This document shows, piece after piece, positions 36,643 through 45,288 of a stretch of DNA of 64,000 nucleotides; the stretch's first letter is position 1; every line of letters starts with the position of its first letter. Source of the DNA: Rhizobium sp. Root274 (GTDB taxonomy: Bacteria > Pseudomonadota > Alphaproteobacteria > Rhizobiales > Rhizobiaceae); assembly GCF_001429245.1 (NCBI RefSeq), contig NZ_LMJE01000001.1, positions 1,607,564-1,671,563 on the forward strand. The letters are read 5' to 3'. The translations under genes and the position numbers were made by a program. The notes beneath the pieces were generated by a model. The model did no database searches and was not told the origin of the DNA. It saw only the letters and a program-made list of their open reading frames with translations.

Positions 36643-38218
36643 GCACCTCATGGCCGTGGATGTTGGCACGGGCAGCGCGCGAGCCGGTGTCTTTGATCTC
36701 GCGGGCCGACAGCTTGCACGATGTGTTGTGCCGATATCCGTGCACCGACCGCTGCACAACCATATGGAACAGGACAGCGAGGAGATTTGGGGTGCCGTGT
36801 GCGCGGCGTCCCGGGCAGCCCTTCGTGAGGCAGGCATCGCGGGCGGCACCGTCGCTGCCATCGGTTTTGACGCGACCTGTTCTCTTGTGGTGCGGACGAG
36901 CGACGGGGCGCCGCTTTCGGTTTCCACCACGGACAAGCGCGAACACGACACCATCTTGTGGATGGACCACCGCGCCCTCGCCGAAACGAGCGAATGCAAT
37001 GGGTTCGACGATCCAATGCTTGAGCGCTTCGGCGGGCGGCTTTCGGTCGAAATGCAGCTGCCGAAGCTCCTGTGGTTGAAGCGGCACAAGCCAGAAACCT
37101 GGGCGAACGCGGGGCTGATCTTCGACCTGTGCGACTACCTGACATGGCGGGCAACGGGCATCGACAGGCGAAGTCATTCACCCCTGGCATCCAAGTGGGG
37201 CTATGCACCACAGCCCCCCGGCGCGCGACCGAACGAATTTTACGCCCGGATCGGTCTTGCTGACCTGATTGAAAAAGCGGGACTTCCCGAAGCATCTCAT
37301 CCCATTCGTGTGCCGGTCGGGTCTTTGTCGCCGACAGCAGCAGAGGCGCTCGGCCTCAGCACCGAATGCCTCGTCGCGCCGGCGCTTGTGGATGCCTATG
37401 CCGGGGCGGTGGCCCTGTTCGGGACGGACCTTACTCATGAGCGCCTCCCCGGCAGCCGGGCGGCGTTGATCGCCGGAACATCAAGCTGCATCCTCATGCT
37501 CTCGGACGAGCCAGTCTCGGGACCCGGCTGTTGGGGCGGCTTTCGCGATGCCGCACTGCCGGGCCTCTGGTTGACCGAAGCGGGGCAATCCGCTTCAGGC
37601 GCTTTCCTCGACCACATCCTCAAGGATCATCCGGCCGGTGGAACGCCAACGAAAGATCGGCATCGCGACATCCTCGATCGAATCACCGTGCGACTGGCGC
37701 AGGAAGGGCCTGATTTCGGTCTGCCGATCAGCGTGCTACCGGATTTTCACGGCACCCGGTCACCCCTCTCGGACCCGCTGCTGACAGGCACGATTGCCGG
37801 ACTCGATCTCGACCGCAGCCTGGACGGGTTGTTGCGGCTCTATTGGCGTAGCTGCGTGGCGCTGGCCTGCAGCATCCGTAACATCATCGATCGTCTGCCC
37901 AGTAAGGCCGGAAACCCGCAAAACCTGTTTCTGGCCGGTGGGCTCGCCGATCACCCGTTGCTGTCGCAACTCTATGCCGATGCGACTGGTCGGGTCATGC
38001 ATGTGCCCGACGGCTGTGACGCCGTGCTCCTGGGTTCGGCGCTGCATGCCGGCGTCTGTGCAGGCGTCTTTGCTTCCACGGAAGCGGGCGGAGCCGCGAT
38101 GCGCTTTCCGCTGCGGGCGGTGCATCCGGATCCTGCGCGGCAAAAGGCTCTGGCGCGTGATCACGCCCTGCTGCTTGCGATGATGCGTCACCGGGACGAG
38201 TTGGCGGCCCTGCGTTAA
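36635..38218 (+). CDS. FGGY-family pentulose/polyol kinase
   Basis: A 527-residue carbohydrate kinase. The N-terminal phosphate loop is LMAVDVGTGSARAGVFDL, followed by AIGFDATCSLV and the C-terminal ATPase-fold block NLFLAGGLADHPLLSQLYAD. The length and the AVDVGTGSARAG start fit the ribulokinase/ribitol-kinase-like subgroup rather than xylulokinase. It would phosphorylate the ketose or polyol made by the upstream dehydrogenases. ATG 36635 overlaps the HAD stop by 8 bases; the frame extends upstream only as a shadow. Last gene of the polyol operon. Confidence 0.85.
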   Translation: MREHLMAVDVGTGSARAGVFDLAGRQLARCVVPISVHRPLHNHMEQDSEEIWGAVCAASRAALREAGIAGGTVAAIGFDATCSLVVRTSDGAPLSVSTTDKREHDTILWMDHRALAETSECNGFDDPMLERFGGRLSVEMQLPKLLWLKRHKPETWANAGLIFDLCDYLTWRATGIDRRSHSPLASKWGYAPQPPGARPNEFYARIGLADLIEKAGLPEASHPIRVPVGSLSPTAAEALGLSTECLVAPALVDAYAGAVALFGTDLTHERLPGSRAALIAGTSSCILMLSDEPVSGPGCWGGFRDAALPGLWLTEAGQSASGAFLDHILKDHPAGGTPTKDRHRDILDRITVRLAQEGPDFGLPISVLPDFHGTRSPLSDPLLTGTIAGLDLDRSLDGLLRLYWRSCVALACSIRNIIDRLPSKAGNPQNLFLAGGLADHPLLSQLYADATGRVMHVPDGCDAVLLGSALHAGVCAGVFASTEAGGAAMRFPLRAVHPDPARQKALARDHALLLAMMRHRDELAALR

Positions 38219-38282
38219 GAGGGAATTGTCGGAACAAACGCGGGGTTGCCGGCGCTGGTCACTGACTACTCCGGCCTAGCGA

Positions 38283-38990
38283 TCAGCCGCGACCAATCCT
38301 GGCAAAGGCGGCGCTGGCATCACGAACGATTGACACGTGCTCGTAGGCTGCGATGCCGGCTGGCACAGCATCGCCGCGCAGGATCGAGGCGACGATCTGG
38401 TCATGCTCTCCCCACGATTTCGACAGACGCCCCTCAAGACGGAACTGGGCGCGGCGAAAGGGCGATAACCGCGCGCGGGTCTGGGTGGCCAGCTCGAAAA
38501 TGTGTTCGTTGTGCGCACCGCGATACAGCTGCGTGTGAAATTCGGTGTTGAAGGCTTCGTAATCCTCGCCAGCGAGCGCGCCGACAAAAACCGCCGAATC
38601 CTCGTGCATCCTCTGTAGCCGGCGCCGCTCGGCGGTGGTCATGCGCTCGGCGGACAGTCTGGCGCATATCGCCTCAAGTTCGGCCATGGCCTCGAACATC
38701 GAATTGAGCGCGCTGCCACTGACATTGGTGACCACGGCCCGCTTGTTCGGCTGGCGATCGACCAGGCCCATGGCGCAAAGCTGGCGCAGGGCCTCGCGCA
38801 CGGGTGTTCGGGAGACTTCGAAGCGGACCGCCAGAGAGCCCTCGTCCATCTTTTCACCCGGCTTCAGGACACCCGTGATGATCAGATCCGCGATGGCGCG
38901 GACCATGTGTTCGACGGTGGTCCCTGCCCGGGTCAGCGTTTTCTTTTCGGGTCTTGGCAGCACAATCTCGATCCCAATGACTGCATACAC
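38283..38990 (-). CDS. GntR family regulator with FCD domain (start uncertain)
   Basis: About 235 residues: a winged helix-turn-helix (VRAIADLIITGVLKPGEKMDEGSLAVRFEVSRTPVREAL) followed by an all-helical FCD ligand domain with EFHTQLYRGAHNEHI. It is divergent from the cyanuric acid/biuret operon, so it most likely controls it. No ATG is available at the right place. GTG 38990 is chosen because a G-rich run lies upstream; GTG 38963 is the alternative and the frame stays open to a TTG at 39050. Three TGCATRCA sites in and around its start and the operon promoter are likely operators. Confidence 0.85.
   Translation of the reverse strand: MYAVIGIEIVLPRPEKKTLTRAGTTVEHMVRAIADLIITGVLKPGEKMDEGSLAVRFEVSRTPVREALRQLCAMGLVDRQPNKRAVVTNVSGSALNSMFEAMAELEAICARLSAERMTTAERRRLQRMHEDSAVFVGALAGEDYEAFNTEFHTQLYRGAHNEHIFELATQTRARLSPFRRAQFRLEGRLSKSWGEHDQIVASILRGDAVPAGIAAYEHVSIVRDASAAFARIGRG
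38982..38989. promoter_or_regulatory. TGCATACA site at the gntR start
   Basis: One of three TGCATRCA words in the divergent control region (the others at 39137-39144 and 39216-39223). It overlaps the chosen gntR start and would allow autorepression. Half-sites of this type suit FCD-GntR regulators. Confidence 0.45.
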
Positions 38991-39132
38991 ATGCCAAGCC
39001 CCCCGGTGGGAGTCAAATTGCAACGGCCACGTCTCCAGGCTTATCCGCAACCGGCAGCTCCGGTTGTTGTGTATCGTTTTGTCGAATATTTGTCTGCAAG
39101 GCCTGCCTAAAACCTAGCCAGACGGCCAATTA

Positions 39133-39148
39133 AAACTGCATGCAGTTT
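39133..39148. promoter_or_regulatory. 16-bp perfect palindrome, candidate activator/repressor site
   Basis: AAACTGCATGCAGTTT is a perfect palindrome about 70 bases upstream of the sigma-54-type promoter. It contains TGCATGCA, related to the TGCATACA words at 38982 and 39216. It may bind the GntR regulator or an enhancer-binding protein. Confidence 0.5.
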
Positions 39149-39202
39149 GAGTCGAAGAACTGCTCTTTTCGTTTCCTGACACGATTCCAGCGGCTTAGAT
39201 TT

Positions 39203-39220
39203 TTGGCACACGGGTTGCAT
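39203..39220 (+). promoter_or_regulatory. Sigma-54 (RpoN) promoter of the cyanuric acid/biuret operon
   Basis: TTGGCACACGGGTTGCAT contains TGGCAC and TTGCA separated by 5 bases, a full match to the -24/-12 consensus. It stands 52 bases before the first gene. The -12 element is overlapped by the GntR-type word TGCATACA (39216-39223), so binding there would block the promoter. Sigma-54 control fits a nitrogen-scavenging operon. Confidence 0.75.
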
Positions 39221-39271
39221 ACACTTTCCCGAGAATACGAATGGCAAAATGCCAATAAGGGGAACCATCAA

Positions 39272-40390
39272 ATGACCAGATTCATGCCCGTGACCCGCCG
39301 CTCCTTCCTGAAAACCTCCGCCGCACTTGCCGGTACCGCCGCCCTGCCGATGAGTTTTGGTCAGGCAGCGGCCCAGGCCGCGTTGACCGTGGGCTTCATC
39401 TATGTCGGCCCGAAGGACGACTACGGCTATAACCAGGCCCATGCCGAAGGTGCTGCGATCATCAAGGCGTTGCCGGGCGTGACCGTCGTTGAAGAAGAAA
39501 ACGTGCCTGAGACCGTCGATGTGCAGAAGACGATGGAATCGATGATCAACCTCGACGGCGCAACGCTGCTCTTCCCGACCTCCTTCGGTTATTTCGACCC
39601 CCATATGCTGGCGATGGCCGAGAAGTATCCCGACATCCAGTTCCGCCATTGCGGCGGGCTGTGGCAGGAGGGCAAGAATCCCATGAATACGGGTTCCTAT
39701 TTCGGCTATATCGGCCAGGGACAGTATCTGAACGGGATCACTGCCGGTTATGCCTCGAAGAGCAAGAAGATCGGCTTCGTGGCGGCAAAACCCATTCCGC
39801 AGGTGGTGCAGAACATCAATTCCTTCCTGCTCGGCGCGCGCTCTGTCGATCCGTCGATTACCTGCCAAGTGATCTTCACCGGCGAATGGTCGCTGGCGGT
39901 CAAGGAAGCCGAGGCCACCAATGCGCTGATCGACCAGGGCGCCGATGTCATCACCTGCCATGTCGACAGCCCGAAGGTGGTCGTCGAGACGGCTGCCGGT
40001 CGCGGCGCCTTTGTCTGCGGCTACCATGCCAACCAGAGCCCGCTTGCGCCTGAAAAATACCTGACCGGCGCCGAATGGGCCTGGGGCAATGTCTATACCG
40101 ACTTCGTCAAGAAGGCGCAGGCGGGCGAAAAGCTCGGCAACTTCGTGCGCGGCGGGTTGAAGGACGGCTTCGTCAAGATGAGCCCGCTTGGACCTGCTGT
40201 TTCGGCAGAGGCACGCGCGAAGTTCGAGGCGACGCAGGCCGAAATGATGAAGGGCGGCTTCTCCGTCTTCAAGGCGGGCCTCAAGGACAACAAGGGTGCA
40301 GTCGTGGTGACGGCCGATCTCGTCGAGGATGCGATCGAGCTTGAGAGCATGGGTTATCTCGTCGAGGGCGTTATCGGCTCGACCTCTTGA
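39272..40390 (+). CDS. BMP-family ABC transporter substrate-binding protein (AtzT-like)
   Basis: A 372-residue binding protein of the basic-membrane-protein family. It carries a twin-arginine signal (TRRSFLKTSAALAGTAALP, export after AAAQA), so it is folded before export. The mature N-terminus LTVGFIYVGPKDDYGYNQAH is typical of nucleoside/purine-type BMP proteins such as AtzT. The ligand is probably a triazine or related heterocycle such as cyanuric acid, inferred from the operon. ATG 39272 follows AAGGGGA. First gene after the sigma-54-type promoter. Confidence 0.88.
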   Translation: MTRFMPVTRRSFLKTSAALAGTAALPMSFGQAAAQAALTVGFIYVGPKDDYGYNQAHAEGAAIIKALPGVTVVEEENVPETVDVQKTMESMINLDGATLLFPTSFGYFDPHMLAMAEKYPDIQFRHCGGLWQEGKNPMNTGSYFGYIGQGQYLNGITAGYASKSKKIGFVAAKPIPQVVQNINSFLLGARSVDPSITCQVIFTGEWSLAVKEAEATNALIDQGADVITCHVDSPKVVVETAAGRGAFVCGYHANQSPLAPEKYLTGAEWAWGNVYTDFVKKAQAGEKLGNFVRGGLKDGFVKMSPLGPAVSAEARAKFEATQAEMMKGGFSVFKAGLKDNKGAVVVTADLVEDAIELESMGYLVEGVIGSTS

Positions 40391-40406
40391 GACGGGAGTT
40401 GATGCC

Positions 40407-41555
40407 ATGACGGCAGATCCCAACAGCCACAGCCTGACATCAACAGCAGCGTGGTCGGAGGATTTCCGACCCGCACTCGAATGGCTCGCACGCCGGGCGG
40501 AACCCGTGGCGATCGCATCTTTTGCGGTCGTCATTGGCCTTGGCGTGTTCAGCGTGTTCATTGCAGCGCTTGGCAAATCACCGCTGCAGTTGTTCCAGCT
40601 GATGTATCAGGGTGGGTTCGGCAGCTGGTTCTCGATTCAGAATGCACTGAGCAGAGCCGCGCCCCTGTTGCTGACGGCCCTCTGCGTCGCCCTGCCGGCC
40701 CGGCTTGGGCTCACCGTCATTGGCGCGGAGGGGGCCGTGGTGCTGGGTGGACTTGCGGGAGCGGCGATCGCGCTGCCGCTGACATCAACGCTCTCACCCT
40801 TTCCGGTCTGGGTGCTGATGGGGCTCGCCTCCATGGTCGTTGGGGGCTTGTGGATCGGGCTGTCGGGGTTTCTCAGGCATTATCGCGGGGTCAATGAGAC
40901 CATTGCCTCCCTGCTTCTCGCCTATATCGCAATTGCCTTGATGAACCAGCTGATCGAGGGACCGCTTCGCGATCCCGCCAGCCTCAACAAGCCGTCGACG
41001 GCGCCGCTGCCGGCGGAATTCATGCTGGGCAATATGCCGGGCATGGATGTGCATTGGGGTTTCGTGATCGGGATCGTCGCCTGCGTCGTCTCCTATGTCA
41101 TCATCGAATGGACAACGGCGGGTTTTGCCGCGCGCATCGCCGGCGGCAATATGCGGGCGGCGCAGATCCAGGGCCTTCCCGTCGGAAAGCTCATCGTCGG
41201 CTTCACTACGCTGGCCGGTGCCTTTGCCGGACTGGCGGGCATGATCGAGGTGGCCGCCGTGCAGGGCAGCGCCAATGGATCGCTGGCCGCCGGCTATGGC
41301 TATACCGGCATTCTCGTTGCCTTCCTTGCCCGGCATAATCCGCTCGCCATCATCCCGGTCGCCATCCTGCTTGGCGGGATCGATGCCTCGGGCGGGTTGA
41401 TCCAGAGGCGCATGGCGCTGCCGGATGCGACCGTGCTGGTGCTGCAGGGCACGCTGTTCATTGCGGTGCTGTTTTCCGAAACGCTTTACGGGCGCTTCAA
41501 GATCTTCAATCCGGATCTCTGGGCAGCACCCCGCACTTCCAAGGGAGCTGTCTGA
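40407..41555 (+). CDS. BMP-type ABC transporter permease
   Basis: A 382-residue permease with about eight to ten hydrophobic segments of the BPD_transp_2 (branched-chain/ribose-like) family. Landmarks are LGLTVIGAEGAVVLGGLAGA near 110 and YGYTGILVAFLARHNPLAIIP near 310. It pairs with the next permease, whose ATG overlaps its TGA by one base. Imports the ligand of the BMP binding protein. Confidence 0.88.
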   Translation: MTADPNSHSLTSTAAWSEDFRPALEWLARRAEPVAIASFAVVIGLGVFSVFIAALGKSPLQLFQLMYQGGFGSWFSIQNALSRAAPLLLTALCVALPARLGLTVIGAEGAVVLGGLAGAAIALPLTSTLSPFPVWVLMGLASMVVGGLWIGLSGFLRHYRGVNETIASLLLAYIAIALMNQLIEGPLRDPASLNKPSTAPLPAEFMLGNMPGMDVHWGFVIGIVACVVSYVIIEWTTAGFAARIAGGNMRAAQIQGLPVGKLIVGFTTLAGAFAGLAGMIEVAAVQGSANGSLAAGYGYTGILVAFLARHNPLAIIPVAILLGGIDASGGLIQRRMALPDATVLVLQGTLFIAVLFSETLYGRFKIFNPDLWAAPRTSKGAV

Positions 41556-42481
41556 TGGACGGGACCGATATCGGGCTCTGGGGCGTGCCGCTGGCGATCC
41601 TCGCCGGGGCCATCCGGGTGTCGACCCCCTTCATCTTCGTCAGCCTGGGGGAGATGATCACCGAGCGGTCAGGGCGGATCAATCTCGGGCTGGAGGGCAC
41701 GCTGGTCTTCGGCGCCATGGCGGCCTATGGCACGGCTGTCATGACCGGCTCACCCTGGCTCGGCGTGCTGGCGGCCATGGGGGCCGGCGCCGGCTTTGGC
41801 CTCATTCACGGCTTCATCTGCAAGTTTCCCAAGGTGAACGACATCGCGATCGGCATCGCCATGATGCAGTTCGGCCTGGGGCTCGCCTTCTTTCTCGGCA
41901 AGCCTTTCATCCAGCCGGCTGCGCCGAAGCTGCCGTCGATCGCCTTCGGCGGGTGGTCGAGCTATCCGCAGATCCAGGCGGCGCTCAACATCAACGTGCT
42001 ATTCCTGATCGGTATCCTGCTCGCATTTGCCCTGTCCTGGGCGCTGCGCAATACGCGGATCGGCCTGATCCTTCGCGTGGCCGGTGACAGTTCGGATGCG
42101 GCACGCGCCATGGGGCTCAATCCCGATACGATCCGCCTCCTGGCAACCGCCGTCGGCGGTGCATTGGCAGCCGTAGGCGGGGCCTATCTGTCGCTGTTTT
42201 ATCCAGGTTCCTGGAACGAGGGCATTTCCTCCGGCCAGGGCCTGATGGCGGTCGCGCTCGTGATCTTTGCCCGCTGGAACCCGCTCGGTTGCCTGCTCGC
42301 CTCCCTGCTGTTCGGCGGGGCCGGCGCGCTCGGCCCGGCGCTGCAATCGGTTGGCGTCACCTCCGGTTACTACCTGTTCTACGCGGCCCCTTACGTGCTG
42401 ACGCTGATCATCATGATCGCGACGTCTTCGCCGACCCGCTCGCTGACCGGCGCGCCGGCAGCACTCTCGCTCACCAAATAG
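41555..42481 (+). CDS. BMP-type ABC transporter permease
   Basis: A 308-residue permease of the same family, with ITERSGRINLGLEGTLVFGAM near residues 32-52 and many hydrophobic segments. It completes the heterodimeric channel. The start overlaps the upstream stop (TGATG), which implies translational coupling. The next gene, a formamidase-like amidase, follows after 22 bases. Confidence 0.88.
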   Translation: MDGTDIGLWGVPLAILAGAIRVSTPFIFVSLGEMITERSGRINLGLEGTLVFGAMAAYGTAVMTGSPWLGVLAAMGAGAGFGLIHGFICKFPKVNDIAIGIAMMQFGLGLAFFLGKPFIQPAAPKLPSIAFGGWSSYPQIQAALNINVLFLIGILLAFALSWALRNTRIGLILRVAGDSSDAARAMGLNPDTIRLLATAVGGALAAVGGAYLSLFYPGSWNEGISSGQGLMAVALVIFARWNPLGCLLASLLFGGAGALGPALQSVGVTSGYYLFYAAPYVLTLIIMIATSSPTRSLTGAPAALSLTK

Positions 42482-42503
42482 TCGTCCAAAGAGGAGATTT
42501 TCG

Positions 42504-43520
42504 ATGAATGGCCTGGGTGGACTGAACAAATCGGAACATGGGGTCGGCATTGGTCTCGTGCAGCTGCAGCTTCCCAACACGGTGACCAAGGCGGATCTGG
42601 CGAAACAGACGCAGGTGATTGTCGATCTCGTCGGCAAGGCTCGGCGCAACCAGGCCAATATGGATCTCGTGGTGTTTCCGGAATACGCCCTGCACGGGCT
42701 TTCGATGGATATCAATCCTGACATCATGTGCACGCTGGACGGTCCCGAAGTCGCCGCCTTCAAGGCTGCCTGCAAGGCGAACCAAATCTGGGGCTGCTTC
42801 TCCATCATGGAGCTGAACCCCGGCGGCATGCCCTATAATTCCGGGATCATCATCGACGACCAGGGTGAGCTGAAGCTCTATTACCGCAAGATGCACCCCT
42901 GGGTGCCGGTGGAGCCCTGGGAGCCGGGCGACCAGGGCATTCCTGTGATCGAAGGGCCGAAGGGTGCGAAGATCGCGCTGATCATCTGCCATGACGGCAT
43001 GTTTCCGGAGATGGCGCGCGAATGCGCCTATAAGGGTGCGGAAATCATGATCCGGACGGCCGGCTATACGGCGCCGATACGGAACAGCTGGAAATTCACC
43101 AACCAGTCCAACGCCTTCTGCAACCTGATGGTGACGGCCAATGTCTGCATGTGCGGATCGGACGGCACGTTCGACAGCATGGGCGAAGGCATGATCTGCA
43201 ATTTCGATGGATCGATCATCGCGCATGGCACGAGCGGCCGGGTCAACGAGATCATCACCGCCGAGGTTCGGCCGGATCTGGTGCGCGAGGCGCGGCTGGG
43301 CTGGGGCGTGGAAAACAACATCTACCAGTTTGGTCATCGTGGCTATGTGGCGGTCGACGGCGGGGCGCAGGACGCGCCTTACAGCTACATGCATGACCTG
43401 GTCGCCGGGCGCTATCGCCTGCCCTGGGAAGATCAGGTGAAGGTGACTGATGGGACGAGCTGCGGTTTCGAAAAACCGAAGCGGCGCTTCGGCGAGAGCT
43501 ACAAGCTGGCCGGCGAATAG
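42504..43520 (+). CDS. Formamidase-like aliphatic amidase (nitrilase superfamily)
   Basis: A 338-residue carbon-nitrogen hydrolase. The catalytic triad Glu60 (VVFPEYA), Lys129 (YYRKMHPW) and Cys162 (IICHDGM) is intact. Length and blocks such as [29 protein letters not shown] and [15 protein letters not shown] are close to AmiF/FmdA formamidases, which split formamide to formate and ammonia. In this operon it could act on formamide or another small amide released during heterocycle breakdown. Which substrate it uses is not decided by sequence. Confidence 0.85.
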   Translation: MNGLGGLNKSEHGVGIGLVQLQLPNTVTKADLAKQTQVIVDLVGKARRNQANMDLVVFPEYALHGLSMDINPDIMCTLDGPEVAAFKAACKANQIWGCFSIMELNPGGMPYNSGIIIDDQGELKLYYRKMHPWVPVEPWEPGDQGIPVIEGPKGAKIALIICHDGMFPEMARECAYKGAEIMIRTAGYTAPIRNSWKFTNQSNAFCNLMVTANVCMCGSDGTFDSMGEGMICNFDGSIIAHGTSGRVNEIITAEVRPDLVREARLGWGVENNIYQFGHRGYVAVDGGAQDAPYSYMHDLVAGRYRLPWEDQVKVTDGTSCGFEKPKRRFGESYKLAGE

Positions 43521-43531
43521 GAGGCAAGACC

Positions 43532-44233
43532 ATGGACGCGATGACGGACACCAAGACGAGCTATATTGCCGGAGATCCCTATAACTGGCCCTATAACGGC
43601 AAGCTTCGCCCGGACAATACGGCGCTCATCATCATAGACATGCAGACCGATTTCTGCGGCAAGGGCGGCTATGTCGATCATATGGGCTATGATCTGGCGC
43701 TGGTGCAGGCGCCGATCGAGCCCATCAAGGCGGTTCTGTCGGCCATGCGGGCCAAGGGCTATCACATCATCCATACGCGCGAGGGCCATCGCCCTGATCT
43801 CGCAGATCTGCCGGCCAACAAGCGCTGGCGATCGCAGCGGATCGGGGCAGGCATCGGCGATGCGGGGCCTTGCGGTCGCATTCTCGTGCGTGGCGAGCCG
43901 GGATGGGATATCATCCCCGAGCTTTACCCGATCGCGGGCGAGACGATTATCGACAAGCCGGGCAAGGGTTCGTTCTGCGCCACAGACCTGGAACTGATCC
44001 TCAACCAGAAGCGGATCGAGAACATCATTCTGACGGGCATCACCACGGATGTCTGCGTGTCAACCACGATGCGCGAGGCGAATGATCGTGGCTTTGAATG
44101 CCTGCTGCTGGAGGACTGCTGCGGCGCGACCGACTATGGCAACCACCTCGCCGCCATCAAGATGGTGAAGATGCAGGGCGGGGTGTTCGGCTCGGTGTCG
44201 AATTCCAAGGCGCTGGTGGAGGCCCTGCCCTGA
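43532..44233 (+). CDS. biuH: Biuret hydrolase (isochorismatase-fold cysteine hydrolase)
   Basis: A 233-residue cysteine hydrolase that I recognise as very close to BiuH of Rhizobium leguminosarum. The catalytic Asp36 (IIIDMQTDF), Lys142 (IDKPGKGSF) and Cys175 (TDVCVSTTM) occupy the positions described for BiuH. It hydrolyses biuret to allophanate and ammonia. The gene's TGA overlaps the ATG of the cyanuric acid hydrolase gene, which produces the (carboxy)biuret substrate. Confidence 0.9.
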   Translation: MDAMTDTKTSYIAGDPYNWPYNGKLRPDNTALIIIDMQTDFCGKGGYVDHMGYDLALVQAPIEPIKAVLSAMRAKGYHIIHTREGHRPDLADLPANKRWRSQRIGAGIGDAGPCGRILVRGEPGWDIIPELYPIAGETIIDKPGKGSFCATDLELILNQKRIENIILTGITTDVCVSTTMREANDRGFECLLLEDCCGATDYGNHLAAIKMVKMQGGVFGSVSNSKALVEALP

Positions 44234-45288
44234 TGGCGTCATGGCGTGCCGAGGTCTATCGCGTTGCTGCCGATGGCCCTAGCGACGTTGCGGGCGTTGA
44301 GGCCTTGTTCGAGGCGGGACTTCCTCCTGCAAGCGTCGTCGCCGTGCTCGGCAAGACCGAGGGCAATGGCTGCGTCAACGATTTCAGCCGGGGTTATGCG
44401 ACGCAGTCTTTCGAGGCGCTGTTCGAAAGGCATGGGGTAACAGGCGTTTCGATCATCATGTCGGGCGGAACGGAGGGTGCGCTGTCGCCGCACTGGACCG
44501 TGTTTGCGCGCCGGCAGTCGGACGAGCCCGGCGCGAGGGCATTGGCCATCGGGGTGGCGAGGACGGCCGATCTTCCGCCGGTCCAACTCGGCCGGAAGGT
44601 GCAGGTTCTGATGGTCGCCGACGGCGTGCGTTCGGCCATGCGCGATGCCGGGATAAGCTCGCCTCAGGACGTGCATTTCGTTCAGATCAAGTGCCCTTTG
44701 CTGACCGCCAAGGCTGTTGCCGAGGTGGAGGCCGAAGGAGCCAAGACGGTCACGCGCGATACGCTGAAGTCGATGGGGTTTTCACGCGGCGCTTCGGCGC
44801 TCGGCGTCGCCGTTGCTCTGGGAGAAATTCCGGAGGGCGCGATCACGGATGCCGATATCGGCACGAATTTCGACCTTTATTCGCGCTGCGCCTCGACATC
44901 GGCGGGCGTTGAACTCTCCGACCACGAAATCATCGTGCTGGGGATGAGTGATGCCTGGTCCGGTCTTTTGGCGATCGATCATGGGGTGATGCAGGACGCG
45001 ATCGATACCGCTTCTGTGCGAGAGGCGCGCGATCGGCTGCCTGCCAATACCAGGTTGAAGGCCGTGCTTGCCAAGGCAGAGCCCGACCCGAGCGGTCAGG
45101 TGCGTGGACGTCGTCACACCATGCTCGACGATTCCGACATTTCCGCCACCCGGCATGCGCGCGCCTTTGTCGGCGGGGTTCTGGCGGGCGTCTTCGGCAT
45201 GACCGATCTCTACGTCTCCGGTGGCGCCGAACATCAGGGGCCGCCCGGTGGCGGTCCCGTTGCCATCATCGTTGAAAGGGAGCAGTGA
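44233..45288 (+). CDS. atzD: Cyanuric acid amidohydrolase (AtzD/barbiturase family)
   Basis: A 351-residue ring-opening amidohydrolase made of three similar repeats, each giving one Lys/Ser pair: K41 (VLGKTEGNG) with S77 (IMSGGTEG), K153 (IKCPLL) with S188 (SRGASALG), and K281 (LAKAEPDPS) with S329 (YVSGGAEHQGPPGGGP). This threefold arrangement is diagnostic. It opens cyanuric acid to carboxybiuret, which loses CO2 to give biuret. Barbiturase is the alternative, but coupling to biuH supports cyanuric acid. ATG 44233 overlaps the biuH stop. Confidence 0.9.
   Translation: MASWRAEVYRVAADGPSDVAGVEALFEAGLPPASVVAVLGKTEGNGCVNDFSRGYATQSFEALFERHGVTGVSIIMSGGTEGALSPHWTVFARRQSDEPGARALAIGVARTADLPPVQLGRKVQVLMVADGVRSAMRDAGISSPQDVHFVQIKCPLLTAKAVAEVEAEGAKTVTRDTLKSMGFSRGASALGVAVALGEIPEGAITDADIGTNFDLYSRCASTSAGVELSDHEIIVLGMSDAWSGLLAIDHGVMQDAIDTASVREARDRLPANTRLKAVLAKAEPDPSGQVRGRRHTMLDDSDISATRHARAFVGGVLAGVFGMTDLYVSGGAEHQGPPGGGPVAIIVEREQ

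Noticed and set aside
39107-40576. 489-codon minus-strand frame opposite the BMP binding protein
   Set aside because: Crosses the sigma-54-type promoter and the palindrome and mirrors a confident gene.
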